Below, in pieces: positions 51,148 to 59,309 of a stretch of DNA of 63,630 nucleotides. Position numbers and translations under genes: made by a program. How positions within the stretch are numbered: the stretch's first letter is position 1; each line of letters opens with the position of its first letter. Where the stretch lies: assembly GCA_964556705.1 (NCBI GenBank), contig CAZKXX010000006.1, forward strand, positions 1-63,630, written 5' to 3'. The DNA is from CAZKXX01 sp964556705. GTDB taxonomy: Bacteria > Acidobacteriota > Terriglobia > UBA7540. Below the pieces are notes generated by a model, which was not told where the DNA came from, did no database searches, and saw only the letters and a program-made list of their open reading frames with translations.

Positions 51148-53154
51148 TTGCCCTCCAACGTGCGAAAAGAGATCGAAAAGCTGCGCGACGAAATCCGCCG
51201 CCACGAGCACCTCTACTACGTTCTGAACCAGCCGGAGATTTCCGACTACGAATTCGACCAGTTGATGAAACGGCTCCAGGAGCTGGAACGGCAGCACCCG
51301 GAGCTGGTCACGCCGGACTCGCCCACGCAGCGCGTGGGCGGCACGCCAGCCGAAGAGTTCGTGAAAGTCCCGCATTCGACGCCCATGCTCAGCCTCGACA
51401 ATACCTACTCGGTGGAAGAGCTGCGCGATTTCGACCGGCGTGTGCGCGAACTGGCGGGGCGCGCCAAGGTCGCCTACGTCGCCGAGCTCAAGCTCGACGG
51501 GCTTTCGATGGCGCTCACCTACGAAGACGGCGTGCTGGCGCGCGGCCTGACGCGCGGGGACGGCACGACGGGTGAAGAGGTGACGGCGAACGTGCGCACC
51601 ATCCGCTCCGTGCCGCTGCGCGTCGAGGCAAAGAAACTTGAAGCTCTGCGCGGCAGCAAACGGTTCGAAGTGCGCGGCGAAGTCATCATGACGCGCAAGG
51701 CGTTCGAAGAGCTGAACGCGCAGCGCGAGGCGGCGGGCGAGCCGCGCTTCGCCAACCCGCGCAACGCCGCGGCGGGCTCGATGCGCCAGCTCGATTCGCG
51801 CATCACCGCCGCGCGGCGGCTCGACCTCTATGCCTATTTCCTCTTGGTGAATGGCGGGCCGCCGCTCGCCGAGCACTGGAAGAATCTCGATATGCTCGAA
51901 AGGCTCGGGTTCAAAGTCAACCCGAACCGCCGCCTCTGCGCCGACTTCGACGCGCTGCTCGAATTCATCGAGGAGTGGGAAGGGAAGCGCGATTCGCTCG
52001 ATTACGAAATTGACGGCGTGGTGGTGAAGGTGAACGAAACGCGGCTGTGGGGGGAGCTGGGCACCACGGCGAAATCGCCGCGCTGGGCCGTCGCTTACAA
52101 ATACGCGGCCCGGCAGGCGACGACGCGCGTCCTCGGCATCCGCGCGCAAGTGGGCCGCACCGGCACGCTCACGCCCGTCGCCGACCTCGAACCCGTCGAG
52201 GTCGGCGGCGTCACCGTCAGCCGGGCCACGCTCCACAACATGGACGAAATCGAGCGCCTGGGCGTGAAGGTCGGCGACAAGATTCTCATCCAGCGCGCCG
52301 GCGACGTGATTCCGCAGGTGCTGAAAGTGGTCGAAGCGGCGAAGGATGGCAAACCCTTCCGCATGCCCCGGAAGTGTCCGGTGTGCGGCGGCGACGTGGT
52401 GAGGACGGAGGGCGAAGTCGCCTATCGCTGCGTCAACGCGTCGTGCCCGGCGCGGCTGAAAGAATCGCTGCGTCACTTCGCCGGCCGCCGCGCCATGAAC
52501 ATCGAAGGCCTGGGCGACGCGCTCGTGGACCAGCTCGTCGAAAAAGGTCTGGTGCGCGACCTGGCGGACCTCTATTCGCTGGAGCGCGACGAACTGGCGG
52601 AGCTCGATCGCATGGCGGAGAAGTCGGCGCAGAACGTGCTCGATGAAATCGAGAAAAGCCGCAAGGTGGAGCTCGCGCGGCTGATTTTCGCGCTCGGCAT
52701 CCGCTTCGTCGGCGAACGCACGGCGCAACTGCTTGCCGAGCATTTCGGGTCGCTGGATAAACTCGCGAAGGCCACGGAAGAAGAATTGCTGGAAGTCGAA
52801 GAGGTCGGTCCCAAGGTTGCCGCGAGCATCCGCGAATTCTTCCGCGAGCCGCGCAACCTGAAGGTCATCGAAAAGCTGCGCAAGGCGGGGCTTCAGTTTG
52901 AGCAGAGGAAAACCCGCAAAACAGACGGCAAACTCGCCGGCAAGCAGTTCGTGTTGACGGGGACGCTGCCGAACCTTTCGCGCGATGAGGCGACGCGGCT
53001 CATCGAAGAAGCGGGCGGACGCGTGATCGGTTCCGTCAGCAAGAAAACCGATTACGTCGTCGTCGGCTCGGACCCCGGCTCGAAACTCGACAAGGCCCGC
53101 GCCCTGGGCGTCCCGACGATTGACGAGGCGGGGCTGATGAAGCTGATGAAGTAG
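51148..53154 (+). CDS. ligA: NAD-dependent DNA ligase
   Basis: About 668 residues from the TTG at 51148 (GAGGAG four bases upstream); GTG at 51160 is an alternative. The open frame continues upstream but that part does not match the family. Domains in order: Ia (EHLYYVLNQPEISDYEFDQL), adenylation domain with the nucleophile in AELKLDGLSMAL (KLDG), OB fold, a four-cysteine zinc finger (CPVCGGDV ... CVNASCPARL), helix-hairpin-helix region, and a C-terminal BRCT domain (GKQFVLTGTLPNLSRDEATR to the end). All catalytic parts are intact. It seals nicks in DNA replication and repair. Confidence 0.97.
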   Translation: MPSNVRKEIEKLRDEIRRHEHLYYVLNQPEISDYEFDQLMKRLQELERQHPELVTPDSPTQRVGGTPAEEFVKVPHSTPMLSLDNTYSVEELRDFDRRVRELAGRAKVAYVAELKLDGLSMALTYEDGVLARGLTRGDGTTGEEVTANVRTIRSVPLRVEAKKLEALRGSKRFEVRGEVIMTRKAFEELNAQREAAGEPRFANPRNAAAGSMRQLDSRITAARRLDLYAYFLLVNGGPPLAEHWKNLDMLERLGFKVNPNRRLCADFDALLEFIEEWEGKRDSLDYEIDGVVVKVNETRLWGELGTTAKSPRWAVAYKYAARQATTRVLGIRAQVGRTGTLTPVADLEPVEVGGVTVSRATLHNMDEIERLGVKVGDKILIQRAGDVIPQVLKVVEAAKDGKPFRMPRKCPVCGGDVVRTEGEVAYRCVNASCPARLKESLRHFAGRRAMNIEGLGDALVDQLVEKGLVRDLADLYSLERDELAELDRMAEKSAQNVLDEIEKSRKVELARLIFALGIRFVGERTAQLLAEHFGSLDKLAKATEEELLEVEEVGPKVAASIREFFREPRNLKVIEKLRKAGLQFEQRKTRKTDGKLAGKQFVLTGTLPNLSRDEATRLIEEAGGRVIGSVSKKTDYVVVGSDPGSKLDKARALGVPTIDEAGLMKLMK

Positions 53155-53269
53155 GGGAGGACTCCGCCCTGCCGATGCAGTGACGCTGCGGCTGCGTTCG
53201 CGCGCGACTTCTGTCGAGAGCGGCAGCGAATTCCAGCACTCCGTGACCTCTGAACGTCCGTGCGACGAT

Positions 53270-53407
53270 GTCATCCTGAGGAGCCCCGACGCTTTCCGCC
53301 GGGGCGACGAAGGATCCCCGCGTTCAACCATCACCCCCAATGCCGGGATTCTTCGCGGAGTTTACGTTGAGCGAAATGCTGAGATCCTTCGCTTCGCTCA
53401 GGATGAC
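53270..53407. repeat. dispersed repeat element with terminal inverted repeats, copy 2
   Basis: About 138 bp bounded by perfect 11-bp terminal inverted repeats, GTCATCCTGAG and CTCAGGATGAC. Interior blocks (GCGACGAAGGATC, GGGATTCTTCGCG, GAGATCCTTCGCTTCGC) are shared with copy 1 at 50401. It has no coding capacity and looks like a palindromic or MITE-like interspersed repeat. Confidence 0.8.
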
Positions 53408-53412
53408 AATGG

Positions 53413-53491
53413 AAGGGTACAGGATGACGTCCAAAGGGCACAGGATGACGTCCAAAGGGCTCAGGATGACGTCCAATGGGCTCAGGATGAC
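53413..53491. repeat. 21-bp tandem repeat, about 3.8 copies
   Basis: Units AAGGGTACAGGATGACGTCC(A) at 53413-53433, 53434-53454 and 53455-53475, and a partial unit at 53476-53491, differ only at two or three positions. Each unit contains CAGGATGAC, the end of the adjacent dispersed element, so the array may have grown from that terminus. Confidence 0.92.
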
Positions 53492-53563
53492 TCGTCCGGA
53501 ACCATTCGAACGACCGCTTAGAGCGTCCTTGTGCTCGGCCAATTCCCGCGCTAGGCTCTCGCC

Positions 53564-53998
53564 ATGCCCAAAGAGCTTATTCCGGTCCTGATCATCGCTG
53601 CGGTCCCGGCGTTCTGGCTAGGCATTACCACGCTCATCGGCCGCGTGGGCGGCTGGGGGCTGCTCGGGCGCGAGTACGCCGCGCAGGACCCGATGCCGGA
53701 GGAGCGCTGGAGATTCCAAAGTGCTTTCATGCGTTACGGCACGGCCTATCGCAACGCGCTCACGGTGGCCGCCGACTATCGCGGACTCTACGTTGCGCCG
53801 TTCGTCATCTTCCGCGCCGGGCACCCGCCGCTGTTCGTTCCCTGGGGAGAAATCTCGGTTGCGGGCCGGGAAGAAAACTTCGGTCCCTGGATCGAGCTGC
53901 GCTTCGCCCGCGTCCCCTCCGTTCCTCTCAAGATCCCCGAGAGGCTCGCCGAAAAGCTGCGCGAGCGCGCCGGCGCATCCTGGCCGCGGGAGTCCTGA
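53564..53998 (+). CDS. small membrane-anchored protein of unknown function
   Basis: 144 residues with one N-terminal transmembrane segment (LIPVLIIAAVPAFWLGITTL) and a soluble part with a beta-rich pattern (GLYVAPFVIFRAGHPPLFVP, WGEISVAGREENFGPWIELR) resembling a small PH-like domain. Family not recognised. The ribosome-binding site is weak. It is between ligA and glmU on the same strand, but the repeat region upstream makes co-transcription with ligA doubtful. Confidence 0.65.
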   Translation: MPKELIPVLIIAAVPAFWLGITTLIGRVGGWGLLGREYAAQDPMPEERWRFQSAFMRYGTAYRNALTVAADYRGLYVAPFVIFRAGHPPLFVPWGEISVAGREENFGPWIELRFARVPSVPLKIPERLAEKLRERAGASWPRES

Positions 53999-54207
53999 GC
54001 GGGTTCGTTCGAGTCTGGTCGGCAAAGGGAGAAGCCAAAGGTCAGCGGCGGACAAGGGAAGGTGATTTCGGTTCCCCATGGCGCTCTGACTTTCAGTATT
54101 CGACCCTCCACTCATCGCCTCTCGCGACACGGCGCCGCTTTGCTTTTCCCGTCGCCGCCCGCGTAGAATGCGCGAGAACGACTCCCATTCCGTTCATGGA
54201 GAATTGC

Positions 54208-55620
54208 ATGGCTGAGCACTCCTTTTCGGTAGTCATTCTGGCAGCGGGCAAGGCGACGCGATTCAAAAGCGAGCACTCGAAGATGCTCCACCGGCTGGCG
54301 GGGCGGCCGCTGGGGGAGTACGCGCTGCGGGCGGCGCTCGCAGCGGGCCCGGAGCGCGCCTGGATGATTATCGGCCACGAGGCCGAGGAGGTCCGCAGGA
54401 CGTTCGAGCGGCCGGGTGTGGAATTCGTCGAGCAGAAGAAGCAACTGGGCACGGGCCACGCGCTGATGGTGGCGCGCCCGGAACTGGAAAAGTCATCGAG
54501 TGCGGCGGTGGTGGTGCTGGTGGGCGACGCGCCGCTTCTGAAACCCGAAACGCTGAAGGCGCTGGTGGAGACGCACGCCAAAGCGCGAGCCGCGGCCACG
54601 GTGCTGACCACGCGGCTCGAGGATCCGACGGGTTACGGGCGCGTGCTGCGCGCGGGCGGGGCGCGTGTTAAGGCGGTGGTGGAAGAAAAGGTCGCGACTC
54701 CTTCGCAGCGCCGGATCCGCGAAATCAGCTCCGGGATCATCTGTTTTTCGCGCGCCGAGCTGCTTCGCCACCTCGACCAGCTCTCGGCCGATAACGCTCA
54801 GAAGGAATACCTCCTCACCGACCTCATCGGCGTCTTCCACCGCCGCAAGCTGAAGGTGACGGCGTTCCCCGTGGAAGACGGGCGCGAAGTGCTGGGCGTG
54901 AACGACCGCGCGGAGCTGGCGCAGATCGAAAAGATGCTGCGGCTGCGCAAAGCCGAAGCGTTGATGCACGCGGGCGTGACGATTGTGGACCCGGCGGCCA
55001 CCTACATCGACCCCGACGTCGAAATCGGCGCGGACACGGTGGTCGAGCCGGGCGTGAGCCTGCTCGGCCGGACTCGGGTGGGTCGCGCCTGCACGCTGCG
55101 GGTCCATTCGACGATTCAGGATTCCACGCTCGGCGACCGCGTGTTCGTCCGGCCGTGCTGCGTGGTCACGGGCTGCGAAGTCGGCTCGGACGTCATCCTC
55201 GGCCCGTTCGCGCATCTGCGCGACGATGCGGTGCTCGAGCCCGAGTCGCGCATCGGGAATTTTGTGGAGGTCAAGAAATCCCGCGTCGGCCGGGGAACGA
55301 AAGCGTGGCACCTGACGTATCTGGGTGACGCGACGCTGGGCGCCAAGGTCAACGTCGGCGCCGGGACCGTGACCTGCAATTACGACGGGGAGAAAAAACA
55401 CGCAACGATCATCGAGGACGGGGTCTTCGTCGGCAGCGGCTCGATGCTGGTGGCCCCGGTGCGGATCGGGAAGGGGTCGTACGTGGCCGCCGGCTCGGCG
55501 ATTACCGAGGACGTTCCGCCCGAGTCGCTGGCATTGGGCCGCGCCCGGCAGGTGAATAAGGAGGGCTGGGCGCGCGAGCGGAAGGGTCGGAAGAGGGAGG
55601 AATCGACAGGCAAGGGCTAG
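54208..55620 (+). CDS. glmU: bifunctional GlmU (UDP-GlcNAc pyrophosphorylase / glucosamine-1-P acetyltransferase)
   Basis: 470 residues from the ATG at 54208, which has GGAG six bases upstream; that GGAG follows an earlier in-frame ATG at 54196, so the earlier start is unlikely. The N-terminal nucleotidyltransferase has VVILAAGKATRFKSEHSKML, QLGTGHA and VLVGDAPLL. The C-terminal left-handed beta-helix acetyltransferase has hexapeptide repeats from about residue 250 (VEIGADTVVEPGVSLLGRTR, RIGNFVEVKKSRVGRGTKAW, TYLGDATLGAKVNVGAGTVT, NYDGEKKH). It makes UDP-GlcNAc for peptidoglycan and LPS in the cytoplasm. Confidence 0.97.
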   Translation: MAEHSFSVVILAAGKATRFKSEHSKMLHRLAGRPLGEYALRAALAAGPERAWMIIGHEAEEVRRTFERPGVEFVEQKKQLGTGHALMVARPELEKSSSAAVVVLVGDAPLLKPETLKALVETHAKARAAATVLTTRLEDPTGYGRVLRAGGARVKAVVEEKVATPSQRRIREISSGIICFSRAELLRHLDQLSADNAQKEYLLTDLIGVFHRRKLKVTAFPVEDGREVLGVNDRAELAQIEKMLRLRKAEALMHAGVTIVDPAATYIDPDVEIGADTVVEPGVSLLGRTRVGRACTLRVHSTIQDSTLGDRVFVRPCCVVTGCEVGSDVILGPFAHLRDDAVLEPESRIGNFVEVKKSRVGRGTKAWHLTYLGDATLGAKVNVGAGTVTCNYDGEKKHATIIEDGVFVGSGSMLVAPVRIGKGSYVAAGSAITEDVPPESLALGRARQVNKEGWARERKGRKREESTGKG

Positions 55621-55864
55621 CTTAAACCAGACAAATTGTCCCTCTCCGGCGCGACGCCATTTTCGCTTCGCTAAGTAGGAATTACATACCCAGCATGGCC
55701 GGTGCGGCCAAGCCTCTAACATATGTCACCTATTTTCAGTTGTTTAAGTTAGATTTGCGATTGGCTTCAAGGCTGCTCTTTGCAGGGCACGGGTCCGCGC
55801 TACGCCCGGAGCGCTGAAGCGTCCAACGAGCGACCACGGCGCGGGACCAAGAGGAGAGGGAACC

Positions 55865-56743
55865 ATGGCAATTGACGACGTATCAGTCCAACCCCCAGAA
55901 CCGGAACCTTCCGGCGGGATGGGTTCGAAGTTTACCGCCTTGGCGGTCATCATGGCGATCCTGGTGATCGGGCAGATCTATGCGCTGGTCAAGATCGGCT
56001 CGCTGCGGTCCGCCGTCGAGGCCGAACGGGCCGCGCTCGAGCAGAAGCTGAGCGCGCAGTTCGAGGAGCAGTACGGCAAGAAGCTGGCGCGGCTGGAAAA
56101 CGCCAGCGCGCAGCAACTGGAAGCCATCCAGCAGGAGCTGGAGGCGGCCGAGAAGCGTCTGGGCTCGACGGGACGCGAACTGAAGAAGGCGCGGTCTCTG
56201 GTCGAGCAGATGCAGAACGAGCAGAAGCAGCAGGCCGAAGCGCTGAAGCAGGAAATCGCCCTGAAGGCCGACGCCGAGCAGGTCGGCCAAATCGGCGAAG
56301 GGCTTTCAGCCACGCGCACCGACCTCGACTCGACGAAGAGCCTTCTCGACAGCACACGGAACGAGCTCGGGATGGCGCGCAGCGAACTGGGCACGCTCAT
56401 CGCCCGCAACCACGATGAGATCGAGCAGCTCCGCAAGCTGGGCGAGCGCGACTACATCGAGTTCACCCTGGACAAGAACCAGCTCCAGCGCGTCGGGAAC
56501 GTGGCGCTGGTCCTGAAGAAGACCAACGTCAAAAAGAACCGTTTTAACCTGGTCCTCATCGCTGACGACAAGCAGATCGAGAAGAAGGACCGCACCATCA
56601 ACGAGCCCATCTTTTTTTACGTGGGGGGCTCGAAAAAGTTTTACGAACTGGTGGTGAATGCGGTAGAATCCCGGCAGGTGAGGGGATACATCTCAACGCC
56701 CAGAGGGGCGATGCAGATGGCCAGCTCGCAGGGCGCGCGGTAA
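55865..56743 (+). CDS. membrane-anchored coiled-coil protein of unknown function
   Basis: 292 residues. One transmembrane helix (ALAVIMAILVIGQIYALVKI) follows a 22-residue cytoplasmic tail. Residues ~48-190 are a long coiled coil (for example EQMQNEQKQQAEALKQEIAL). The C-terminal ~90 residues are a beta domain (YIEFTLDKNQLQRVGNVALV, NRFNLVLIADDKQIEKKDRT, EPIFFYVGGSKKFYELVVNA). Family not recognised. GAGGAGAGGG precedes the ATG. The 243-base spacer upstream contains a small hairpin, TGGCCG/CGGCCA at 55696-55710. Confidence 0.75.
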   Translation: MAIDDVSVQPPEPEPSGGMGSKFTALAVIMAILVIGQIYALVKIGSLRSAVEAERAALEQKLSAQFEEQYGKKLARLENASAQQLEAIQQELEAAEKRLGSTGRELKKARSLVEQMQNEQKQQAEALKQEIALKADAEQVGQIGEGLSATRTDLDSTKSLLDSTRNELGMARSELGTLIARNHDEIEQLRKLGERDYIEFTLDKNQLQRVGNVALVLKKTNVKKNRFNLVLIADDKQIEKKDRTINEPIFFYVGGSKKFYELVVNAVESRQVRGYISTPRGAMQMASSQGAR

Positions 56744-56881
56744 AGGCCTGAACGAGTTTCGCAGTTTTTGCGGCAATCGGAGAGCCGTTCCGCGCGACGG
56801 AGCGGCTCTCCCTACCCGTTTCAGAATCCGCTGGACAAAGCGCCAGGGTCCGGCCACGAGCCACGACGGAGGTGTGTGCTT

Positions 56882-57565
56882 ATGGTCTTACGGGCGTTTT
56901 GGGCAGTCGTCCTGGTCGGGCTGGTTGGACTTCCGGCGCGGGCCGAAACCCGGAGGGTCCCCGCCGGCACCACGATTCACACCCGCCTCAGCAGCACGCT
57001 CAGCACCCAACTGAACTTTCAGGGCGATTCGTTTCTGGCGACGGTCAGCGAGCCGGTGGTGATGGACGGCGAGACCGTGGTCCCCGTCGGCACGATGGTT
57101 GAGGGGCGCATCACTTATCTCGACCGGCCGGGCCGTATCCGCGGCGTGGGTGAAATGCGGCTCATGCCCGAAAAGCTGCTCTTTCCGGACGGGAGCACGG
57201 TCTATCTGAGCGCCGTCCTGCTGAGCGCCTACGGCGCCGAGGGCGCGCGCGTGCAGGGGGAAGAAGGACTCGTCAAGGGGCCGACGTCGCGCAAGTCGGA
57301 CCTGAAGATGGTAGGGACGGGCGCGGCGGCCGGAGGCCTTGTGGGCGCCATCGTCAGTGGCGGCTCCGGCCTCCTTGTGGGCGGAATCCTCGGCGGCTCG
57401 GCGGGACTGGCCGAGCGCCTGCTGCGGCGCGGAAGGGACCTGAATCTGCCTTCCGGCACGCAGCTCAGCTACCAGCTCACGCGCGACCTGGTGGTGGAGG
57501 CGGTGCCGACGCGCGAGACGGCGGCGCGCACCGGCTCCGGCGTCACTTCTCGGCTCGAACCGTGA
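56882..57565 (+). CDS. secreted protein with glycine-zipper segment, function unknown
   Basis: 227 residues from the ATG at 56882 (GGAGG nine bases upstream); the open frame 38 codons further up lacks this support. A signal peptide (AFWAVVLVGLVGLPARA) leads to a beta-rich domain (RRVPAGTTIHTRLSSTLSTQ, VVPVGTMVEGRITYLDRPGR) similar in pattern to VirB10/TrbI-like barrels, then a glycine-zipper (GTGAAAGGLVGAIVSGGSGL) that may insert into a membrane, and a short C-terminal strand set. Its end overlaps the convergent arsM gene by 23 bases. Confidence 0.75.
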   Translation: MVLRAFWAVVLVGLVGLPARAETRRVPAGTTIHTRLSSTLSTQLNFQGDSFLATVSEPVVMDGETVVPVGTMVEGRITYLDRPGRIRGVGEMRLMPEKLLFPDGSTVYLSAVLLSAYGAEGARVQGEEGLVKGPTSRKSDLKMVGTGAAAGGLVGAIVSGGSGLLVGGILGGSAGLAERLLRRGRDLNLPSGTQLSYQLTRDLVVEAVPTRETAARTGSGVTSRLEP

Positions 57566-58319
57566 CGCTGGCGAACCCGTAGTCGGGCCCGCGCTGGTAG
57601 TCGTACACGAACTCCTTGAGCACTTCAACGCGGCCGAACCCTGCGGCGCGCACGGCGGCGAGGTATTCCTCCCGGTCGAGCGCGCCCGCTGTGCAGCCGG
57701 CCCACTGCTCGAGGTCGCGGCGAATCTCCTCCGGCACCGGGCCGAAGGAAACGATGTCGGAGACCGTGATCGCCCCGCCGGGCTTCAGCACGCGGTAGGC
57801 TTCCGCGAACACGCGCGCCTTGTCCGGCGCGAGATTGATGACGCAGTTCGAAATGATCCGGTCCACCGTGTTCGACTCGACCGGCAAGTTCTCGATATCG
57901 CCCTTGCGGAATTCGACGTTCGTGTAGCCGCCCTGGCGCGCGTTCTCCCGCGCCCGCTCAAGCATCGCGTCGGTCATGTCCACGCCGATCACATAACCCG
58001 CCGGCCCCACGCGCTTGGCGGCGAGGAAGCAGTCCACGCCGGCGCCGCTTCCGAGGTCGAGCACCGTCTGGCCCGGAGCGAGGTCCGCGCCCGCCGTCGG
58101 GTCGCCGCAGCCGAGGCCGAGGTTTGCGCCCTCGGGAATCTCGGCCACCGCCTGGGGGTCGTAGTCCCGCGCCATGGTTGCGATGTTGTACAGTTCCTCG
58201 TCGCGGGCGCTCGCGGTGTCGCAGCAGCCGCGCACTTTGCCCTGCGCGATGGCGGCGTACTTTTCCGAAACGGCCTTCTTGATGGTTTCCGCATCGGACT
58301 TGGGGATTGGGTTCGACAT
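57543..58319 (-). CDS. arsM: arsenite methyltransferase ArsM
   Basis: 258 residues from the ATG at 58319 with AAGGAG upstream; an in-frame extension of 33 codons is not supported. SAM-dependent fold: GQTVLDLGSGAGVDCFLAAK (motif I), GVDMTDAMLERARENA. The three cysteine positions that bind As(III) in ArsM are present: GCCDTA near 31, IISNCVINLAPDK and QWAGCTAGAL. It methylates arsenite to volatile or exported methylarsenicals in the cytoplasm. It lies 50 bases downstream of arsR. Confidence 0.95.
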   Translation of the reverse strand: MSNPIPKSDAETIKKAVSEKYAAIAQGKVRGCCDTASARDEELYNIATMARDYDPQAVAEIPEGANLGLGCGDPTAGADLAPGQTVLDLGSGAGVDCFLAAKRVGPAGYVIGVDMTDAMLERARENARQGGYTNVEFRKGDIENLPVESNTVDRIISNCVINLAPDKARVFAEAYRVLKPGGAITVSDIVSFGPVPEEIRRDLEQWAGCTAGALDREEYLAAVRAAGFGRVEVLKEFVYDYQRGPDYGFASVTVRAEK

Positions 58320-58369
58320 ATTCTCTCCTTCAGCGGTCCGGAGTTTTTTCTCCGGCCTCGATTTGCTTC

Positions 58370-58759
58370 CTAGCGTTTCATCGCCGCGCGGGTTCGCGCC
58401 GCAGGACCCACGCAGCATTGCCCGTCGCGCCGCAGTTTCAGCCGCTGCCGGGCGCGCGCGGCGTCCTCTTCAAAATCCTCGCGTTCCGCCCGCAGTCCTT
58501 CGAGGGCGCGCAGAAGCGTTTTCTGAAACGGCTCCAGCGGCCGGCGCAGGCGGTAGTACACCCATTTGCCGCGGCGCTCGTCTTCCACGAAGCCGGTCTG
58601 GCGCAACACTTGAAGGTGCCGCGAAACGTTGTACTGCGGCACGCGCAGGGCATCCACGAGTTCACAGACACAGATGCCGCCTTTCTGCTCCAGCAGGTTC
58701 AGGAGGCGGAGGCGGGTGGGGTCCGAGAGGGCCTGGAAGATTTCAGCGGCGCGGTCCAT
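58370..58759 (-). CDS. arsR: ArsR-family metalloregulator
   Basis: 129 residues, winged helix. The metal-sensing motif CVCEL (KGGICVCELVDAL) sits in the classic ArsR alpha-3 position, and the recognition helix is VPQYNVSRHLQVLRQTGFV. An extra Cys pair near the C-terminus (GQCCVGPA) could be an additional ligand site. It likely represses its own operon with arsM until As(III) or Sb(III) binds. A dyad overlapping a strong promoter lies directly upstream. Confidence 0.95.
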   Translation of the reverse strand: MDRAAEIFQALSDPTRLRLLNLLEQKGGICVCELVDALRVPQYNVSRHLQVLRQTGFVEDERRGKWVYYRLRRPLEPFQKTLLRALEGLRAEREDFEEDAARARQRLKLRRDGQCCVGPAARTRAAMKR

Positions 58760-58766
58760 AGTTGCT

Positions 58767-58804
58767 CACATGCGAGATTATGCATATGTTGCGGAGCGTG
58801 TCAA
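58767..58804 (-). promoter_or_regulatory. arsR promoter with overlapping operator dyad
   Basis: Minus strand: TTGACA (58799-58804), 16 bases, CATAAT (58777-58782). An imperfect inverted repeat, CACATGC (58767-58773) and GCATATG (58782-58788) with 8-base spacing, overlaps the -10 and matches the layout of ArsR operators. Confidence 0.75.
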
Positions 58805-58825
58805 GGCTTTTTTTCGGGCAGACTC

Positions 58826-59272
58826 CTACCGAATCGTCGGGAGGCGGGGGTAGGAAAACGCGAGAACGGTGGCTGAGGCGAGGAAGAAAGGAAAGACGTC
58901 GGCTTTCGGGACGCCCAACACGCCCAGCACGAAGCCCAGGAGCGCCACGTCCGCGCCGAAAACGAAGCAGAGCACGTAATAAAGGCGCAATTGGGGAATG
59001 ATTTCCGCCAGGTCGCCAGGGCGGCGCGGAGAAAGCAGGGGCCGGATGCGCCGGTATTTGAGGTAGAGGGCCGCGACGGCCAGCCCCAGCGCGACGAAAG
59101 TGAGAACGGGCTTCACCGGCCCGGGTTCGCGCGGCCCGCCGCCCGGCGAGACGACGCCGAGCAAGATCCAGAACAGGACGACCGAGCCGAGCATGGCGAA
59201 GAAGATCGCTCTGAGGGTCTGGGCCAGGACGGCGAGTTCAGCGTGGGGGTCGGGCTGAGAGTGCACAAACAC
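58826..59272 (-). CDS. small polytopic membrane protein of unknown function
   Basis: 148 residues, four predicted transmembrane helices (AIFFAMLGSVVLFWILLGVV, VLTFVALGLAVAALYLKY, YVLCFVFGADVALLGFVLGV, FPFFLASATVLAFSYP). Possibly starts at GTG 59272 or GTG 59266, both near GAGG. Family not recognised. It lies upstream of arsR in the same direction but is separated from it by the arsR promoter, so it is probably independent. Confidence 0.65.
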   Translation of the reverse strand: MFVHSQPDPHAELAVLAQTLRAIFFAMLGSVVLFWILLGVVSPGGGPREPGPVKPVLTFVALGLAVAALYLKYRRIRPLLSPRRPGDLAEIIPQLRLYYVLCFVFGADVALLGFVLGVLGVPKADVFPFFLASATVLAFSYPRLPTIR

Positions 59273-59309
59273 CTCGTCGAAAAATGCCGCTCGCCGCGAA
59301 AGGTCCGAC

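Larger units (their letters stand above)
53155..53563. other. 409-bp repeat-rich spacer without a supported gene
   Basis: The spacer between ligA and the next gene is filled by a dispersed element (53270-53407) and a 21-bp tandem array (53413-53491). Open frames across it translate to seven-residue repeats on both strands and are by-products of the array. Confidence 0.75.

Noticed and set aside
50965..53340. N-terminal ~790-codon extension of the small secreted protein frame, antisense to ligA
   Set aside because: The signal peptide and ribosome-binding site at 50964 define the real start; the rest mirrors ligA.
53270..53491. Possible CRISPR array
   Set aside because: Units are contiguous with no unique spacers, and no cas genes are present.
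53180..53591. Three small ORFs across the 21-bp array
   Set aside because: They encode only the array's seven-residue repeats in different frames and have no start signals.
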